Positions 51,494 through 60,770 of a DNA stretch of 64,000 bases are shown one piece after another. The translations under genes were made by a program, and so were the position numbers. The notes beneath the pieces are model-generated. The model was given only the letters and a program-made list of their open reading frames with translations. It did no database searches and had not been told where the DNA came from. This DNA comes from Thermohalobaculum sp039028795. Its GTDB lineage: Bacteria; Pseudomonadota; Alphaproteobacteria; Rhodobacterales; Rhodobacteraceae. Location: assembly GCA_039028795.1 (NCBI GenBank), contig JBCCHJ010000003.1:116456-180455 (forward strand), given 5' to 3'. Each line of letters begins with the position of its first letter. Within the stretch, counting starts at the first letter, position 1.

Positions 51494-53527
51494 ATGACCA
51501 GCGCATTCTCCGACCCCTTGCTCGCCCCCTTTCGGCTTGGGCATCTGAAGTTGCGCAATCGGATCATGTCCACCAGCCATGCATGTGGTCTGGGCGACAG
51601 CGATCACATGCCAGGGGAGGCGTATCAAGCCTATCATGTCGCCAAGGCGCGGGGTGGTCTGGCGCTGACCATGTTCGGTGGATCTTCCTACGTATCGCAG
51701 GATTCTAAATGGGCCAGCGGCCAGTTGAGCGTGGCGACTGACCAGGTCATTCCGCACCTTCAGCAGTTTTCAGACCGGGTGCATGCCGAGGGGACTGCGT
51801 TGATGATTCAGATCACCCATCTGGGACGGCGTGCCGAGACGAACACACAGGCCTGGATGCCGACGCTTGCGCCCTCGCCCATCCGCGAGCGAGGCCATCG
51901 CTCGATCCCCCGTGAGATCGACCGTGCCGAGATCGAGCGTATCGTGCGGGAATTCGGCGATGCGGCGGTTCGTTGCAAAGAAGGTGGGCTCGACGGTCTG
52001 GAGGTGATGACACATGGCCACCTGATCGGTCAGTTCCTGTCTCCGGAAACCAACCGTCGGACGGACGATTTCGGTGGCAGTGCCGAGAACCGGGCGCGCT
52101 TTGGCATTATGGTGTTAGAAGAGATCCGGGCCCGCGTCGGCGATGATTTTGTGGTCGGTCTGCGCTATGCGGTGGATGAGGGTATCGCGGGAGGGCAGGA
52201 TTTCGACGACTGTCTGGAGATTGCGAAGCTTTTCCAGGACCGGGGGCTGATCGATTTCGTGAACGCGAATTACGGACGCCTGGATACCGAATTGGCGCTG
52301 GTTGTCGACTGTATGCCCGGCATGCAGCAACGTCAGGCGCCCTGGCTGGAGAAAGCCGCCGCCTTCAAGCGCGAGATCGCCCTACCGGTCTTTCACGCCG
52401 CCAAGATCAACGACATCGCCACCGCACGCCACTCCATTCGCGCCGGTCTGCTGGACATGGTTGCCATGACCCGCGCGCATATCGCCGATCCGGACATTGT
52501 CACCAAGCTGAAGCGTGGCGAGGAGGACCGCATCCGTCCCTGCGTTGGTGCCGTCCACTGCATGAGCGAAAACCGCCCCACCTGCCTGCACAACCCTGCG
52601 TCGGGGCGTGAAAGGTTCTTTTCACATCGTGTCGAGGCAACCTCTAGCCACACCCGAAAGGTCGTTGTCTTGGGCGGCGGGCCCGCAGGGCTGGAAGCGG
52701 CGCGCATTTCGGCCGAGCGCGGGCATTACGTTGTGCTTTTCGAGGCGGCCAGTGCGTTGGGAGGTCAGTTGCGTCTCGCCGACAAGGCATCTTGGCGGCG
52801 TGATGTGCGCGGCATCGTGGCTTGGCGCGAGAGCGAGCTTGCGCATCTGGGCGTGGATGTCCGTCTCAATTCATACGCAGAAGCTGAGGATGTCATGGCC
52901 GAGGCACCGGACGTGGTAATCGTCGCGACCGGCGGTCTCCCTGACTTCAGCCTGATCAATGGTGGCGAGCTTTGCACTGACGCCTGGGATGTCCTGGGAG
53001 GGCATGTGCATCTTAGTGACGACGTTCTGATCTATGATGGAACAGGGCGGCACACGGCCCCGACGGTTGCCGAGATGCTGACGCAGGCCGGGCAGAACGT
53101 GCGCTACTACATGATCGATGATCTTCCGGCAAAGGAGTTGGCGTATGGCGAACGGGTGATCTGGAAGAAGCGGTTGGCAGAGGAAAAGATTGTACCAGTG
53201 GGTGACCACTCGCTGGTCTCCGTGCAGCGCGCGGGCAACGGCCTTCTGGCGACACTGATCTCGGACCTCACCGGCCAAGAGACCGAGATCGAGACCTCTG
53301 CCGTTGTAGTCGAAGCTGGGGTCCTGCCGCTGAGCGATGTGTACGAAGCGCTGCGCGATGGGTCGGACAACGGCGGTATGACCGACTTAAGCGACTGGGA
53401 GCCAGTAAATCCGCATCCACAACAGCACAAAGGCGGGTACGAGCTGTTCCGCATCGGAGACGCTGCTGGTAGCCGCAATGTCCAGGCCGCCATGTTTGAT
53501 GCTCTGCGGCTTTGTCAGCGCCTGTAA
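51494..53527 (+). CDS. FMN/FAD NADH:flavin oxidoreductase of the DgcA / 2,4-dienoyl-CoA reductase type
   Basis: 677 residues from ATG 51494. The N-terminal old-yellow-enzyme barrel has FRLGHLKLRNRIMSTSHACGL, QITHLGRR, THGHLIGQFLSPETNRRTDDFGGSAENRARF and RPCVGAVHCM-x5-TCLHNPASGRE, the Fe-S cluster segment with DgcA-like CVGA..C spacing. A C-terminal FAD/NAD(P) module starts at KVVVLGGGPAGLEAARISAERGH and closes with FRIGDAAGSRNVQAAMFDA. Relatives demethylate dimethylglycine, N-methylproline and similar amines. Substrate not fixed; the OCD and FAD-amine genes 6-8 kb away could belong to the same amine diet. Confidence 0.82.
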   Translation: MTSAFSDPLLAPFRLGHLKLRNRIMSTSHACGLGDSDHMPGEAYQAYHVAKARGGLALTMFGGSSYVSQDSKWASGQLSVATDQVIPHLQQFSDRVHAEGTALMIQITHLGRRAETNTQAWMPTLAPSPIRERGHRSIPREIDRAEIERIVREFGDAAVRCKEGGLDGLEVMTHGHLIGQFLSPETNRRTDDFGGSAENRARFGIMVLEEIRARVGDDFVVGLRYAVDEGIAGGQDFDDCLEIAKLFQDRGLIDFVNANYGRLDTELALVVDCMPGMQQRQAPWLEKAAAFKREIALPVFHAAKINDIATARHSIRAGLLDMVAMTRAHIADPDIVTKLKRGEEDRIRPCVGAVHCMSENRPTCLHNPASGRERFFSHRVEATSSHTRKVVVLGGGPAGLEAARISAERGHYVVLFEAASALGGQLRLADKASWRRDVRGIVAWRESELAHLGVDVRLNSYAEAEDVMAEAPDVVIVATGGLPDFSLINGGELCTDAWDVLGGHVHLSDDVLIYDGTGRHTAPTVAEMLTQAGQNVRYYMIDDLPAKELAYGERVIWKKRLAEEKIVPVGDHSLVSVQRAGNGLLATLISDLTGQETEIETSAVVVEAGVLPLSDVYEALRDGSDNGGMTDLSDWEPVNPHPQQHKGGYELFRIGDAAGSRNVQAAMFDALRLCQRL

Positions 53528-53859
53528 GATTGCGTCATAGTATTGACCCGGGCATAGAGGCGACACTGATGAGATTTATCCGCTCATCAAAAGCCAATTT
53601 GTGCTCACAGGTGCGGTGCCTTATCGTTTCAGTTCGCGTCGTCGGCACCAGATTGCCAATCTTCTAGGCCGGCTTTTGGCGCAACTTGGTTGAAGCCTGG
53701 TAGCGCGTCTACATCTGAACTTTAGGTGTTGGCGGACGGCCCGTTCCTGCCGTTCACCTGAGAACTCTCGTTCGGAGTCGCGGCACGCTAGACCAGCCAT
53801 TCGCTGCATCGCCGAACGACGAACCAAGATCTCAGTCGCTCAGTGGACAAAGCCGTTAT
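53528..53859. other. Degenerate filler
   Basis: About 330 bp without a gene. Bases 53737-53755 repeat 34493-34511 exactly (19 bases). The composition and broken phrases look like decayed DNA at an island edge. Confidence 0.45.
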
Positions 53860-54525
53860 CTAACAATTCCAGTCGGATCGACGCTTCGTTCCTCGAAGGT
53901 GCCACTTAGATAAAACGGATTGCTCACCATGTCTGAAATCCAAACCAGCCATTCTTAGGCCATCAAGGATCTGCCTCCGCGTACGCTCATCCTGCAGCGG
54001 GTACTGTTTTCGGATAGATAGCATTCCAAAGTCGGAGCGCGCCTTTTGTGCCCGCTGGATTGCATCCGAAGCCTCATTGATCTTCCCTAAATGTCCTAAG
54101 GCACAAACCTCATGCGCTGCCAATCCTGCGTCTGGCAAAAGCTGCGCCTATCTGTACAACTCGACTGCCTTGTCAAATTGGTCCAAAAGAACTGATGCGA
54201 GCGCATGACCGCCCAAAATAATCACAAGCAAGGAATCTTGCGGGCTTGTCTGTGTTGCCTTTTCAAGGACAATGACCGCGTCGTCTAGACTATTGATTTG
54301 TAAGCAAAGCATCCCGAGCAGACAGTGCGCCCATCCGAGGTTGGGATTTAACTCTACCGCCGCAATTGCCTCATCAACATCGTCAAGCGCAAATTTTGCT
54401 CGGGCAAGCGCCACCCAGCCGGAGGGCACTCTTGCATCTATCACGAGTGATTTTTGAGCATGATTGCGCGTTGTCAATTTCCGAAGCAGTGCTTCCGCAA
54501 CGTCGATTTCATAATCAGTGTCGAG
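53860..54525 (-). pseudogene. Decayed partial copy of the CadC-like/TPR regulator
   Basis: One minus-strand frame matches the last ~190 residues of the regulator at 37162-38739: HAQKSLVIDARVPSGWVALARAKFAL, NLGWAHCLLGMLCLQINSL, TSPQDSLLVIILGGHALASVLL, then after a stop ALGHLGKINEASDAIQRAQKARSDF and RRQILDGLRMAGLDFRHGE. The in-frame TAG at 54145-54147 replaces an AAG Lys codon, and two small in-frame deletions are present. Its 5' part, with the DNA-binding domain, is missing where an IS1182-like fragment begins. Similarity even continues past the stop codon, so the duplication included flanking DNA. Confidence 0.85.
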
Positions 54526-54542
54526 CGCTGCGTAAGGCGGAA

Positions 54543-54816
54543 GAGCAGCACAATGGCTCGACCTTCCTGCCCTATTTCGGCACGGTCAGGCCGACAAGCC
54601 AGTTTGGCTTCATCGACCCAGATGCCAACTTCTCTCCTCAGCGTCTACATGCACGACGGAAAGTTGAAATGCTGTTTGCTCACATGAAGAAGATCATGTG
54701 CCTGGATCGTCTACGCCTCAGAGGACCAAACGGAGCCAAAGACGAGTCACATTGGCAGCCACAGTCCACCACCTACGCAAGACGGCGAAGCTACTCCCGA
54801 CACCGGTATGACGGGG
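54543..54816 (+). pseudogene. IS1182-like transposase C-terminal fragment
   Basis: Plus-strand reading gives FIDPDANFSPQRLHARRKVEMLF, AHMKKIMCLDRLRLRGPNGAKDE, then a one-base shift and TLAATVHHLRKTAKLLPTPV before a stop. This is the conserved end of IS1182-type DDE transposases (GPNGAKDEFxLAATxQNLRK). The start is gone and the frame is broken, so it is dead. It abuts the truncated regulator copy, suggesting insertion-driven decay. Confidence 0.72.
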
Positions 54817-55150
54817 TGTTTTGCATCGATTTCAAGGTCTTTTGTTGCGCTGCAACGCATTGTTTTTTAACAGAACTGGTGGGAAGCGGACTTTCGTTGC
54901 GGTGGCGAAGGGATCGACTCGCCTTCCCGCGAGCAGACATACAAATCGGCTATCAATGGCGGCTGTTACGAGGACTGCAAGCGTCCGGAAACGCGTGTTT
55001 CAAGACCTTTCCGCTATGGTTGTGATCCGCTAAGTTGTTAAAGAGTTTTTCGATCTACGAACCTCAGAGGCAGTTCGACAGATATTGATTGGGATCACGC
55101 ATGTCATGTTGCGGGAGTTGCTGACGACGATCGCCCAAGCGCCGAATAGC
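54817..55150. other. Island edge, no gene
   Basis: About 330 bp. Several short open frames, none with a ribosome site or family likeness. It marks the change from island to the PQQ dehydrogenase operon read from the other strand. Confidence 0.4.
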
Positions 55151-56389
55151 TCAGCGCAGAGACCTTAAAGTGGAAAGAGTCAAAGCTGGACTGACGAAGG
55201 GCACTTTCGGCTGTGCGTACGTGATGTCATCTTCTTCAGCAAAGGATCGCATCTGGTCGCTTGCAACAAGCTTTGTCGTTAAGCGGTCAATGTTCTGTTT
55301 AAGCCCGTCATTCGCCGTTAGCACGGCGAACCCGATATTGAAGCCAATCGGGTGACGCCAGTCCAGAAGCCGGAGCTTGGTTATTGAGTTCTGACGCCGA
55401 TGAAAGTCGTAGGCGGCGACATCTACGATTGCAACATCCGCCTCCCCATTCTCAATTTCCCAAAGAAACGTAGGCCCAGGGTTGAATGTCTTGGCCTCAT
55501 CGATCACTGCTTGCGGCGCCTGGGCCGTCAGGATCGCACCGCTGAGAGTTCCTTGTTGGTAGGCCACTCGGTGACCCGACAATTCGGCCAGATCGTTCAC
55601 TGCGCCGACAAAGCCCGGTCCTGCAACCAGTCCTATCTCTGCCCGCATATAGGGTTCAGTGATCGAAATAGGTGCGACATCGACCTGCTTGTGGCCCCAG
55701 TTGTCTGGCATGTCGTCCCATCGGGGTGGGGCCGCGCTTTCAAATTTCGGTTCGCCAAATGATCCTTCATAGAGGGGATGGCTGGCCACCAGATCGCAGA
55801 GCGGGAGTGCCAGCATGGCATAGGTCTCGCGAACCGGATCGTTTTCCTCTTCTGGTTCAGTTTCGAACCAAGTCACCGACAACTCTAAATCAAGCGCTTC
55901 GGCCAAGGCTTTTGATGTGCGATAGTCAAGGCCCACGCCACCTGAGCTTCGCTTACCAGACAAGGCGCCACCATTCCGGGCAAGGCACACGGTCAGATGC
56001 CCGGGCGTCATCAGATCGGTCAGAGCATCATTTGCGTGTGCCGCGGAGCTCTTCTCAGGCATGGGCCGCGTGCCACCCTTCGTGGCGACGTACGCCCAGA
56101 TCGCGTCCAACTCTCCGTCGAACAGAACGTCAGCCCAGGCAGGCATGTCACCACGGCCATTGTTCACTGAATCGTAAAACCGTTGCTTCTGATCCAGCGG
56201 AAACTTCCGCAGGTCAAAGGACCCCGTGCCCGGATTGACCATGTCCTTACCGTGACACTTTCCGCAGAGCTGATCGTAGGCGGTTTTGCCACTTTTGATC
56301 TGCGCGTCCAGGTCCTGGGAAAGAACCGGCGCCCCGAAGAGCGCCGGCAGGATAAAAGACCCCGCAACCAGCAGGCCTTTCCAAGTCAT
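55151..56389 (-). CDS. Cytochrome c / XoxJ-like binding-protein fusion, partner of the PQQ dehydrogenase
   Basis: 412 residues. A signal peptide (1-25) is followed by a class I cytochrome c domain (27-105) with CGKCH (C42, C45, H46) and the distal Met in GDMPAW (M82). Residues about 130-400 are a periplasmic-binding-protein fold of the quinoprotein-dehydrogenase-associated type (MoxJ/XoxJ): GHLTVCLARNGGALSG, LDLELSVTWFETEP, MLALPLCDLVASHPLY, VAYQQGTLSGAILT, FLWEIENGEADVAIVDVAAYDFHR. Known XoxJ helps activate XoxF, and XoxG takes its electrons; here both roles sit in one chain. Directly follows the dehydrogenase (2-bp gap). Confidence 0.82.
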   Translation of the reverse strand: MTWKGLLVAGSFILPALFGAPVLSQDLDAQIKSGKTAYDQLCGKCHGKDMVNPGTGSFDLRKFPLDQKQRFYDSVNNGRGDMPAWADVLFDGELDAIWAYVATKGGTRPMPEKSSAAHANDALTDLMTPGHLTVCLARNGGALSGKRSSGGVGLDYRTSKALAEALDLELSVTWFETEPEEENDPVRETYAMLALPLCDLVASHPLYEGSFGEPKFESAAPPRWDDMPDNWGHKQVDVAPISITEPYMRAEIGLVAGPGFVGAVNDLAELSGHRVAYQQGTLSGAILTAQAPQAVIDEAKTFNPGPTFLWEIENGEADVAIVDVAAYDFHRRQNSITKLRLLDWRHPIGFNIGFAVLTANDGLKQNIDRLTTKLVASDQMRSFAEEDDITYAQPKVPFVSPALTLSTLRSLR

Positions 56390-56391
56390 GA

Positions 56392-58056
56392 TCAGTTGCC
56401 CGTCAAGGCAAATGTCCAGATGGAGCCGCCCGGTGGTACGGCGGCCAATCGTTCATCGCCCGAGAACAGAACGTAAACCGCACCACCACCATTTGCGACA
56501 GTGATATATTGCTTGCCGTCCATCTCCCAAGCCACTGGCTGACCAACGATGCCCGATCCGGTTTGGAAAGACCAAACGGTCTCTCCTGAGTCCACGTCGA
56601 TGGCTTCAAACTCTCCGGTCTGACGGCCCGTGAAGATCAACCCGCCTTCGGTCGACAAGACACCGCCCAGACGGGGGATGTCGACCTTGTTGGCCCATGC
56701 CACATTTCCGGTCATTGGGTCGATGGCACGCAATTCACCGCGGTGGCCTTCCGGCCAGTTCCAACTGAATTCGGCCCCGAAATAGAATACTCCCGCCCGA
56801 TACTGCGGCTCGACCGCCTTATAGTTCATGCCGATGCGCAGCGTGTTGACAAAGACCTTCCCCGTAGTCGGGTTAAATGCCATGGGGGACCAGTTCTTGC
56901 CACCAAAGGCAGATGGCCAATAGGTGACCTCTTCGCCGGACACCGCCTTTGTATAAATCTCTGTGTGGACGGGACGGCCAGTGGCCAAGTCGATCTCTTC
57001 AGCCCAGTTCACCTCATCCACAAATTTGTTCGCCGCCAGCAGATCGCCATTCGTCCGGTCCAGGACATAAAAGAACCCGTTCCGATTGGCCTGCATGATG
57101 ACCTTTTTGCCGTCGATGTCTGCCATGACCAACTCGTTCGTTGCGTCATAGTCAAACGGATCGTTTGGTGAAAACTGGTAGTGCCACTTGATTTCGCCAC
57201 TCTTTGGATCCAGAGCCAGAACCGACGACGTATATAGGTTATCCCCGGGGCGGACGCCCGCATTCCAAGACGCTGCGTTCCCAGTGCCCCAGTAAACGGT
57301 ATTGAGGTCTGGGTCATACGTGCCAGTCAACCAAGCCGGCCCACCGCCCCGTTTCCAGGCATCGCCACCATCCTTCCAGGTTTCCGATCCCGGCTCCCCC
57401 GGGGCCGGCACGGTATAGGTCCGCCAAAGGCGGTCACCCGTTTTCGGGTCGTACCCCTCGATGTAGCCACGGATCCCGTATTCACCGCCTGAGATCCCGA
57501 CGATGACAACTCCATCTGCAATCAGGGGCGCAACCGTCATCGAATATCCAGTGCGGAAATCAATGGATTTCGAGCGCCACATCTCCTCGCCGGTCGCCGC
57601 GTCGATTGCAACCACATGAGCATCCAAGGTCGTGCGGTAGAGCATGCCCTCTAAGATCGCTGCTCCGCGGTTGACAATCCCGCAGCAAGCAACCCGCGGC
57701 GTCTCTGCCGGGTATTCTAGCTCTGTCTTCCAGATTTGTGCTCCGGTCTTGGCATCGATCGCCATGGTGGCCTTGTGGGTCGTGACATACATCACCCCGT
57801 CTTTCAGCAGGGGGTATGTTTCCTGCCCGCGATCATCGGCCAGGCTATAGGCCCAGACCGGGACCAGATTTTTCACTGTGTCCTTGTTAACCTGATCAAG
57901 TGGACTGTGCCTTTGCTGCCCGTAGCCACCACCATATGTCAGTATATCGCCAGGCGTCGCAGCGTCGTTTGCGAGATCCGTCAACGATTGAGCGCTGGCA
58001 ATCGAGGCCAAGCCGAACGCCGTGGCCCCTAACAGAAAACCCTTATAGAACGGCAT
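56392..58056 (-). CDS. PQQ-dependent alcohol dehydrogenase, lanthanide-type
   Basis: 554 residues from ATG 58056 (GGGAGGA upstream; the longer frame is ignored). Signal peptide MPFYKGFLLGATAFGLASIASA. Eight-bladed propeller with W-motifs, the vicinal disulfide C124-C125 (RVACCG), E192 in GGEYGIRG, N260 in WGTGN, and catalytic D302 in FDYDATNE. D304, two residues after the catalytic Asp, is the extra acidic ligand that marks lanthanide-dependent enzymes (XoxF, ExaF/PedH); calcium enzymes have a small residue there. The substrate could be methanol or a longer alcohol. Forms an operon with the cytochrome/XoxJ fusion. Confidence 0.88.
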   Translation of the reverse strand: MPFYKGFLLGATAFGLASIASAQSLTDLANDAATPGDILTYGGGYGQQRHSPLDQVNKDTVKNLVPVWAYSLADDRGQETYPLLKDGVMYVTTHKATMAIDAKTGAQIWKTELEYPAETPRVACCGIVNRGAAILEGMLYRTTLDAHVVAIDAATGEEMWRSKSIDFRTGYSMTVAPLIADGVVIVGISGGEYGIRGYIEGYDPKTGDRLWRTYTVPAPGEPGSETWKDGGDAWKRGGGPAWLTGTYDPDLNTVYWGTGNAASWNAGVRPGDNLYTSSVLALDPKSGEIKWHYQFSPNDPFDYDATNELVMADIDGKKVIMQANRNGFFYVLDRTNGDLLAANKFVDEVNWAEEIDLATGRPVHTEIYTKAVSGEEVTYWPSAFGGKNWSPMAFNPTTGKVFVNTLRIGMNYKAVEPQYRAGVFYFGAEFSWNWPEGHRGELRAIDPMTGNVAWANKVDIPRLGGVLSTEGGLIFTGRQTGEFEAIDVDSGETVWSFQTGSGIVGQPVAWEMDGKQYITVANGGGAVYVLFSGDERLAAVPPGGSIWTFALTGN

Positions 58057-58162
58057 GATTTCCTCCCAAAGTTGTTTTGCTGTAAGAACATGATTTGGGA
58101 TTCCAGCCATGTGTGCAACGATCCGACGGGTAAATAGTGCCATCAGTGACAGAAAAAACATC

Positions 58163-59047
58163 ATGAGATGGACCGTAATCCCATGGATGATGCTCGCTTG
58201 CGCCATTGTGGCATCTATCGAAGTTCGTGCGGATGGCCGGCAGCAAGACACACGGGTTGATGTAGAGCTTGTGTTGGCGGTCGATGTTTCATTTTCCATC
58301 GGCATCGAGGAACGCGATGTTCAGCGTCTAGCGTATGTGGATGCCTTCCGATCCCCTTCGATCACATCGTCGATCACCTCGGGCTATTATCGAAGGATAG
58401 CGGTGACATACGTAGAATGGGCCGAGGCTGAATATCAACGTGTGGTGATCCCATGGCGACTCATTGCAAATCCTGCGGATGCGGCTAGATTTGCCGATGA
58501 TCTCGAAACCGCGCCAGTGCACAGAAGCGGAGCAACATCGATCTCTGCTGCGCTTAGGTTTTCGGCCGCCCTCTTTCGCGACAATGGATATCAAAGCGAT
58601 CGCCTTATAATCGACATCTCCGGAGATGGCCCGAACAATGATGGCGAACCAGTCTCGATGGCGAGAGACGCCTTAGACGCCTTGGGCATAACTGTGACTG
58701 CACTGCCTCTGGCGTCGGCTGAGTCTGAACTGACACCCGAGGAATTGACGTCCTACTACCACGCCTGTGTCGCAACGGGGCCTGGTTCATTTACGCTGCC
58801 AGCAACGTCCACTGAGGACTTCGCCCTCGCGATGCAACGTAAAATGGTTGCCGAGATCACGAGATACCCTTCGCCGCTCATGCCTCGCCACCCAGTGATA
58901 CGGATTTGGCGTGTTTCCATCGACAAAGTGGATTGCTTGATGGGCGAACGACAGAGGCGCGAGGAATACTTCAACATGTTGCTTGATCTGACAAATGGTA
59001 GGCCTGAACGCTGGCAACCTGATAGCAAAACTTGGCCAGTGCCCTGA
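58163..59047 (+). CDS. DUF1194 (von Willebrand A-like) exported protein
   Basis: 294 residues from ATG 58163. A signal peptide (MRWTVIPWMMLACAIVASIEVRA) precedes a VWA-like domain: VELVLAVDVSFSIGIEE (MIDAS-like DxSxS), AVTYVEWAEAEYQRVVIPW, GATSISAALRFSAALF (the Thr-loop), IDISGDGPNNDG (second Asp), ending FALAMQRKMVAEI. Metal-dependent protein contact in the periplasm is inferred. Divergent from the PQQ dehydrogenase operon across 106 bp; no functional link is visible. Confidence 0.87.
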   Translation: MRWTVIPWMMLACAIVASIEVRADGRQQDTRVDVELVLAVDVSFSIGIEERDVQRLAYVDAFRSPSITSSITSGYYRRIAVTYVEWAEAEYQRVVIPWRLIANPADAARFADDLETAPVHRSGATSISAALRFSAALFRDNGYQSDRLIIDISGDGPNNDGEPVSMARDALDALGITVTALPLASAESELTPEELTSYYHACVATGPGSFTLPATSTEDFALAMQRKMVAEITRYPSPLMPRHPVIRIWRVSIDKVDCLMGERQRREEYFNMLLDLTNGRPERWQPDSKTWPVP

Positions 59048-59668
59048 AGCGCCCAAACCAAGTGGTTCGATGTTTTCCTAACAACGCCTTTCTTGTAGTT
59101 TGGTGGCGACCCTGGATACCAATCGATGTTTACCGAACTCGCCAAACTTGAAAAGGCCCATCAGATTTCAACGGCTTCGGAGATTGCCAGCGCATCTTCG
59201 AGATTGACACCCAGGTAACGAACGGTGCCGGTTACGATCAGTTTGGCGAACTCGGCAGAGTGCAATTCGACGCTAACTTCACCATCGATTTCTGAAGACG
59301 CTCTAGGTTCCGAAGTGGCGCGTCCCAGAAGGCCTGTCCGGCGCAATCTAGGTCCGAAATTGAGTGGGAAGCGGACGGATGGCCCAAAGCTGCCTTTTCG
59401 CACCATCTGCATCACCGCAGCGCAACATACCAAAAGCATGCAGTTAATGCCGACTTCGTATGCCTGCCGCCAATCTCCCCGATACTTGGTCTGACATTGG
59501 CAGTGGTTTGCGGATTTCCCGATCGCAGAACAGGATTTGAAAGGCGTCTTGCAAGTCTCTGCGCGCATCTGTTTGACTGCGGCGAGTGGCAACAGTTTTT
59601 GAGGGCCGCGCTGGCGTGGTCCGCGCTGCCCAACTGAGCAATGCGTTGAACGATTCAGAGAGACGAGC
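59048..59668. other. Long gene-free stretch before the OCD gene
   Basis: About 620 bp. A minus-strand open frame (59161-59670) lacks a ribosome site, shows no family pattern and covers the OCD promoter. Much of the stretch (59300-59640) reads as degenerate filler like that near 34.5, 44.1 and 53.7 kb. No gene is called. Confidence 0.45.
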
Positions 59669-60580
59669 ATGGATATTCCCTATCTTTCCGAAGAGGTCAT
59701 AGCGCGGCATCTTCATTATCCAGCGCTGATTGGCGTGATGGAAAAGGCGATGATCGAGTTGTCGGAGGGCGACGTGATCCAACCGGTGCGTCAGATGCTG
59801 CCAATCGAGCCGGACCAACGATATCTGGGCATCATGCCGGCGGCCTCCTCGGACGGTATGGGCGCCAAGCTAGTCGCCTTTTACCCCAAGAATGCCGGGA
59901 CCGCGCACCACACGCATCTGGGGGTTATCGCGCTGTTCGATCCAGAAACCGGTCAACCGCTGGCTTTTCTGGATGGCCGACTGATCACCGAGATGCGCAC
60001 CGCCGCCAATTCCGCGGCGGTCACACGACATGCCGCGACACCCGGTGCAAAGCGATTAGGACTGATCGGCGCGGGAATTCAGGGGGCGGCGCATCTCGCG
60101 GCATTGTCTGTTGACCACTCTTTCGACGAAGTCGCAATTTGGAGCCGCACGCCAGCCCACGCCCATGCCTTTGCCGATCGACATGGTGCACGCGTCGCTG
60201 CCACGCCCCAAGAGGCCGTACAGGACGCCGATATCGTCGTGGTGGCCACCAATGCCCGTGAACCTGTCGTGAACGGGGCCTGGCTGAAACCGGGATGTCA
60301 CGTCAACTCCGTTGGCTCTCCGCGCCACGACTGGCGTGAATTGGATGATGCGGTCATGGCAAACACACTGATTGTGGACAGTCGGGAGGCAGTGCGGAAG
60401 GAATCCGGCGATGTCATACTTTCCGGCGCGGACATCTTCGCAGATGCAGGTGAGGTGATTTCCGGGCGCAAACCGGTAGACCGCAAGGAGACCACGGTGT
60501 TCAAGTCAGTAGGCGTTGCTGTGCAGGACATCGCCACCGCGCGGCATGTCTTCGACGTCTATAGAAGCACGGATGGGTGA
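59669..60580 (+). CDS. Ornithine cyclodeaminase / mu-crystallin family protein
   Basis: 303 residues. Rossmann core RLGLIGAGIQGAAHLAAL (about 132-149), the substrate side LGIMPAASSDGMGAKLVAFYPKNAG with the conserved Lys, DGRLITEMRTAANSAAVTRHAA, and SVGSPRHDWRELDD. The family includes ornithine cyclodeaminase and several NAD(P)-dependent imine/amino acid reductases, such as alanine dehydrogenase. The Asp that defines the cyclodeaminase reaction is not certain here, so a reductase is equally likely. Short-range neighbours point to amine catabolism. Confidence 0.88.
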   Translation: MDIPYLSEEVIARHLHYPALIGVMEKAMIELSEGDVIQPVRQMLPIEPDQRYLGIMPAASSDGMGAKLVAFYPKNAGTAHHTHLGVIALFDPETGQPLAFLDGRLITEMRTAANSAAVTRHAATPGAKRLGLIGAGIQGAAHLAALSVDHSFDEVAIWSRTPAHAHAFADRHGARVAATPQEAVQDADIVVVATNAREPVVNGAWLKPGCHVNSVGSPRHDWRELDDAVMANTLIVDSREAVRKESGDVILSGADIFADAGEVISGRKPVDRKETTVFKSVGVAVQDIATARHVFDVYRSTDG

Positions 60581-60770
60581 GCTTGATCCCCTGATCGCTC
60601 CATTCTGTTCTCTCGCGCAAGCGTGATACCGGTTATTCGCGGCGCTTTTGAAACTCGGCCTAGCGACAGCAATCAGGCTGCCGACGAAGCCCGCAATCGA
60701 CTAGCTATTTGAGTATTGCAGGCGCATTCTTGGAAACGACCGGTCGCGCGCGGTTGGTAGGATCGAACGC

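Noticed and set aside
54366..55025. 219-codon open frame on the plus strand
   Set aside because: It joins an antisense reading of the regulator relic to the IS1182-like fragment and then changes frame; not one gene.
59161..59670. 169-codon open frame on the minus strand
   Set aside because: No ribosome site, no family likeness, and it covers the start region of the OCD gene; it lies in degenerate filler.
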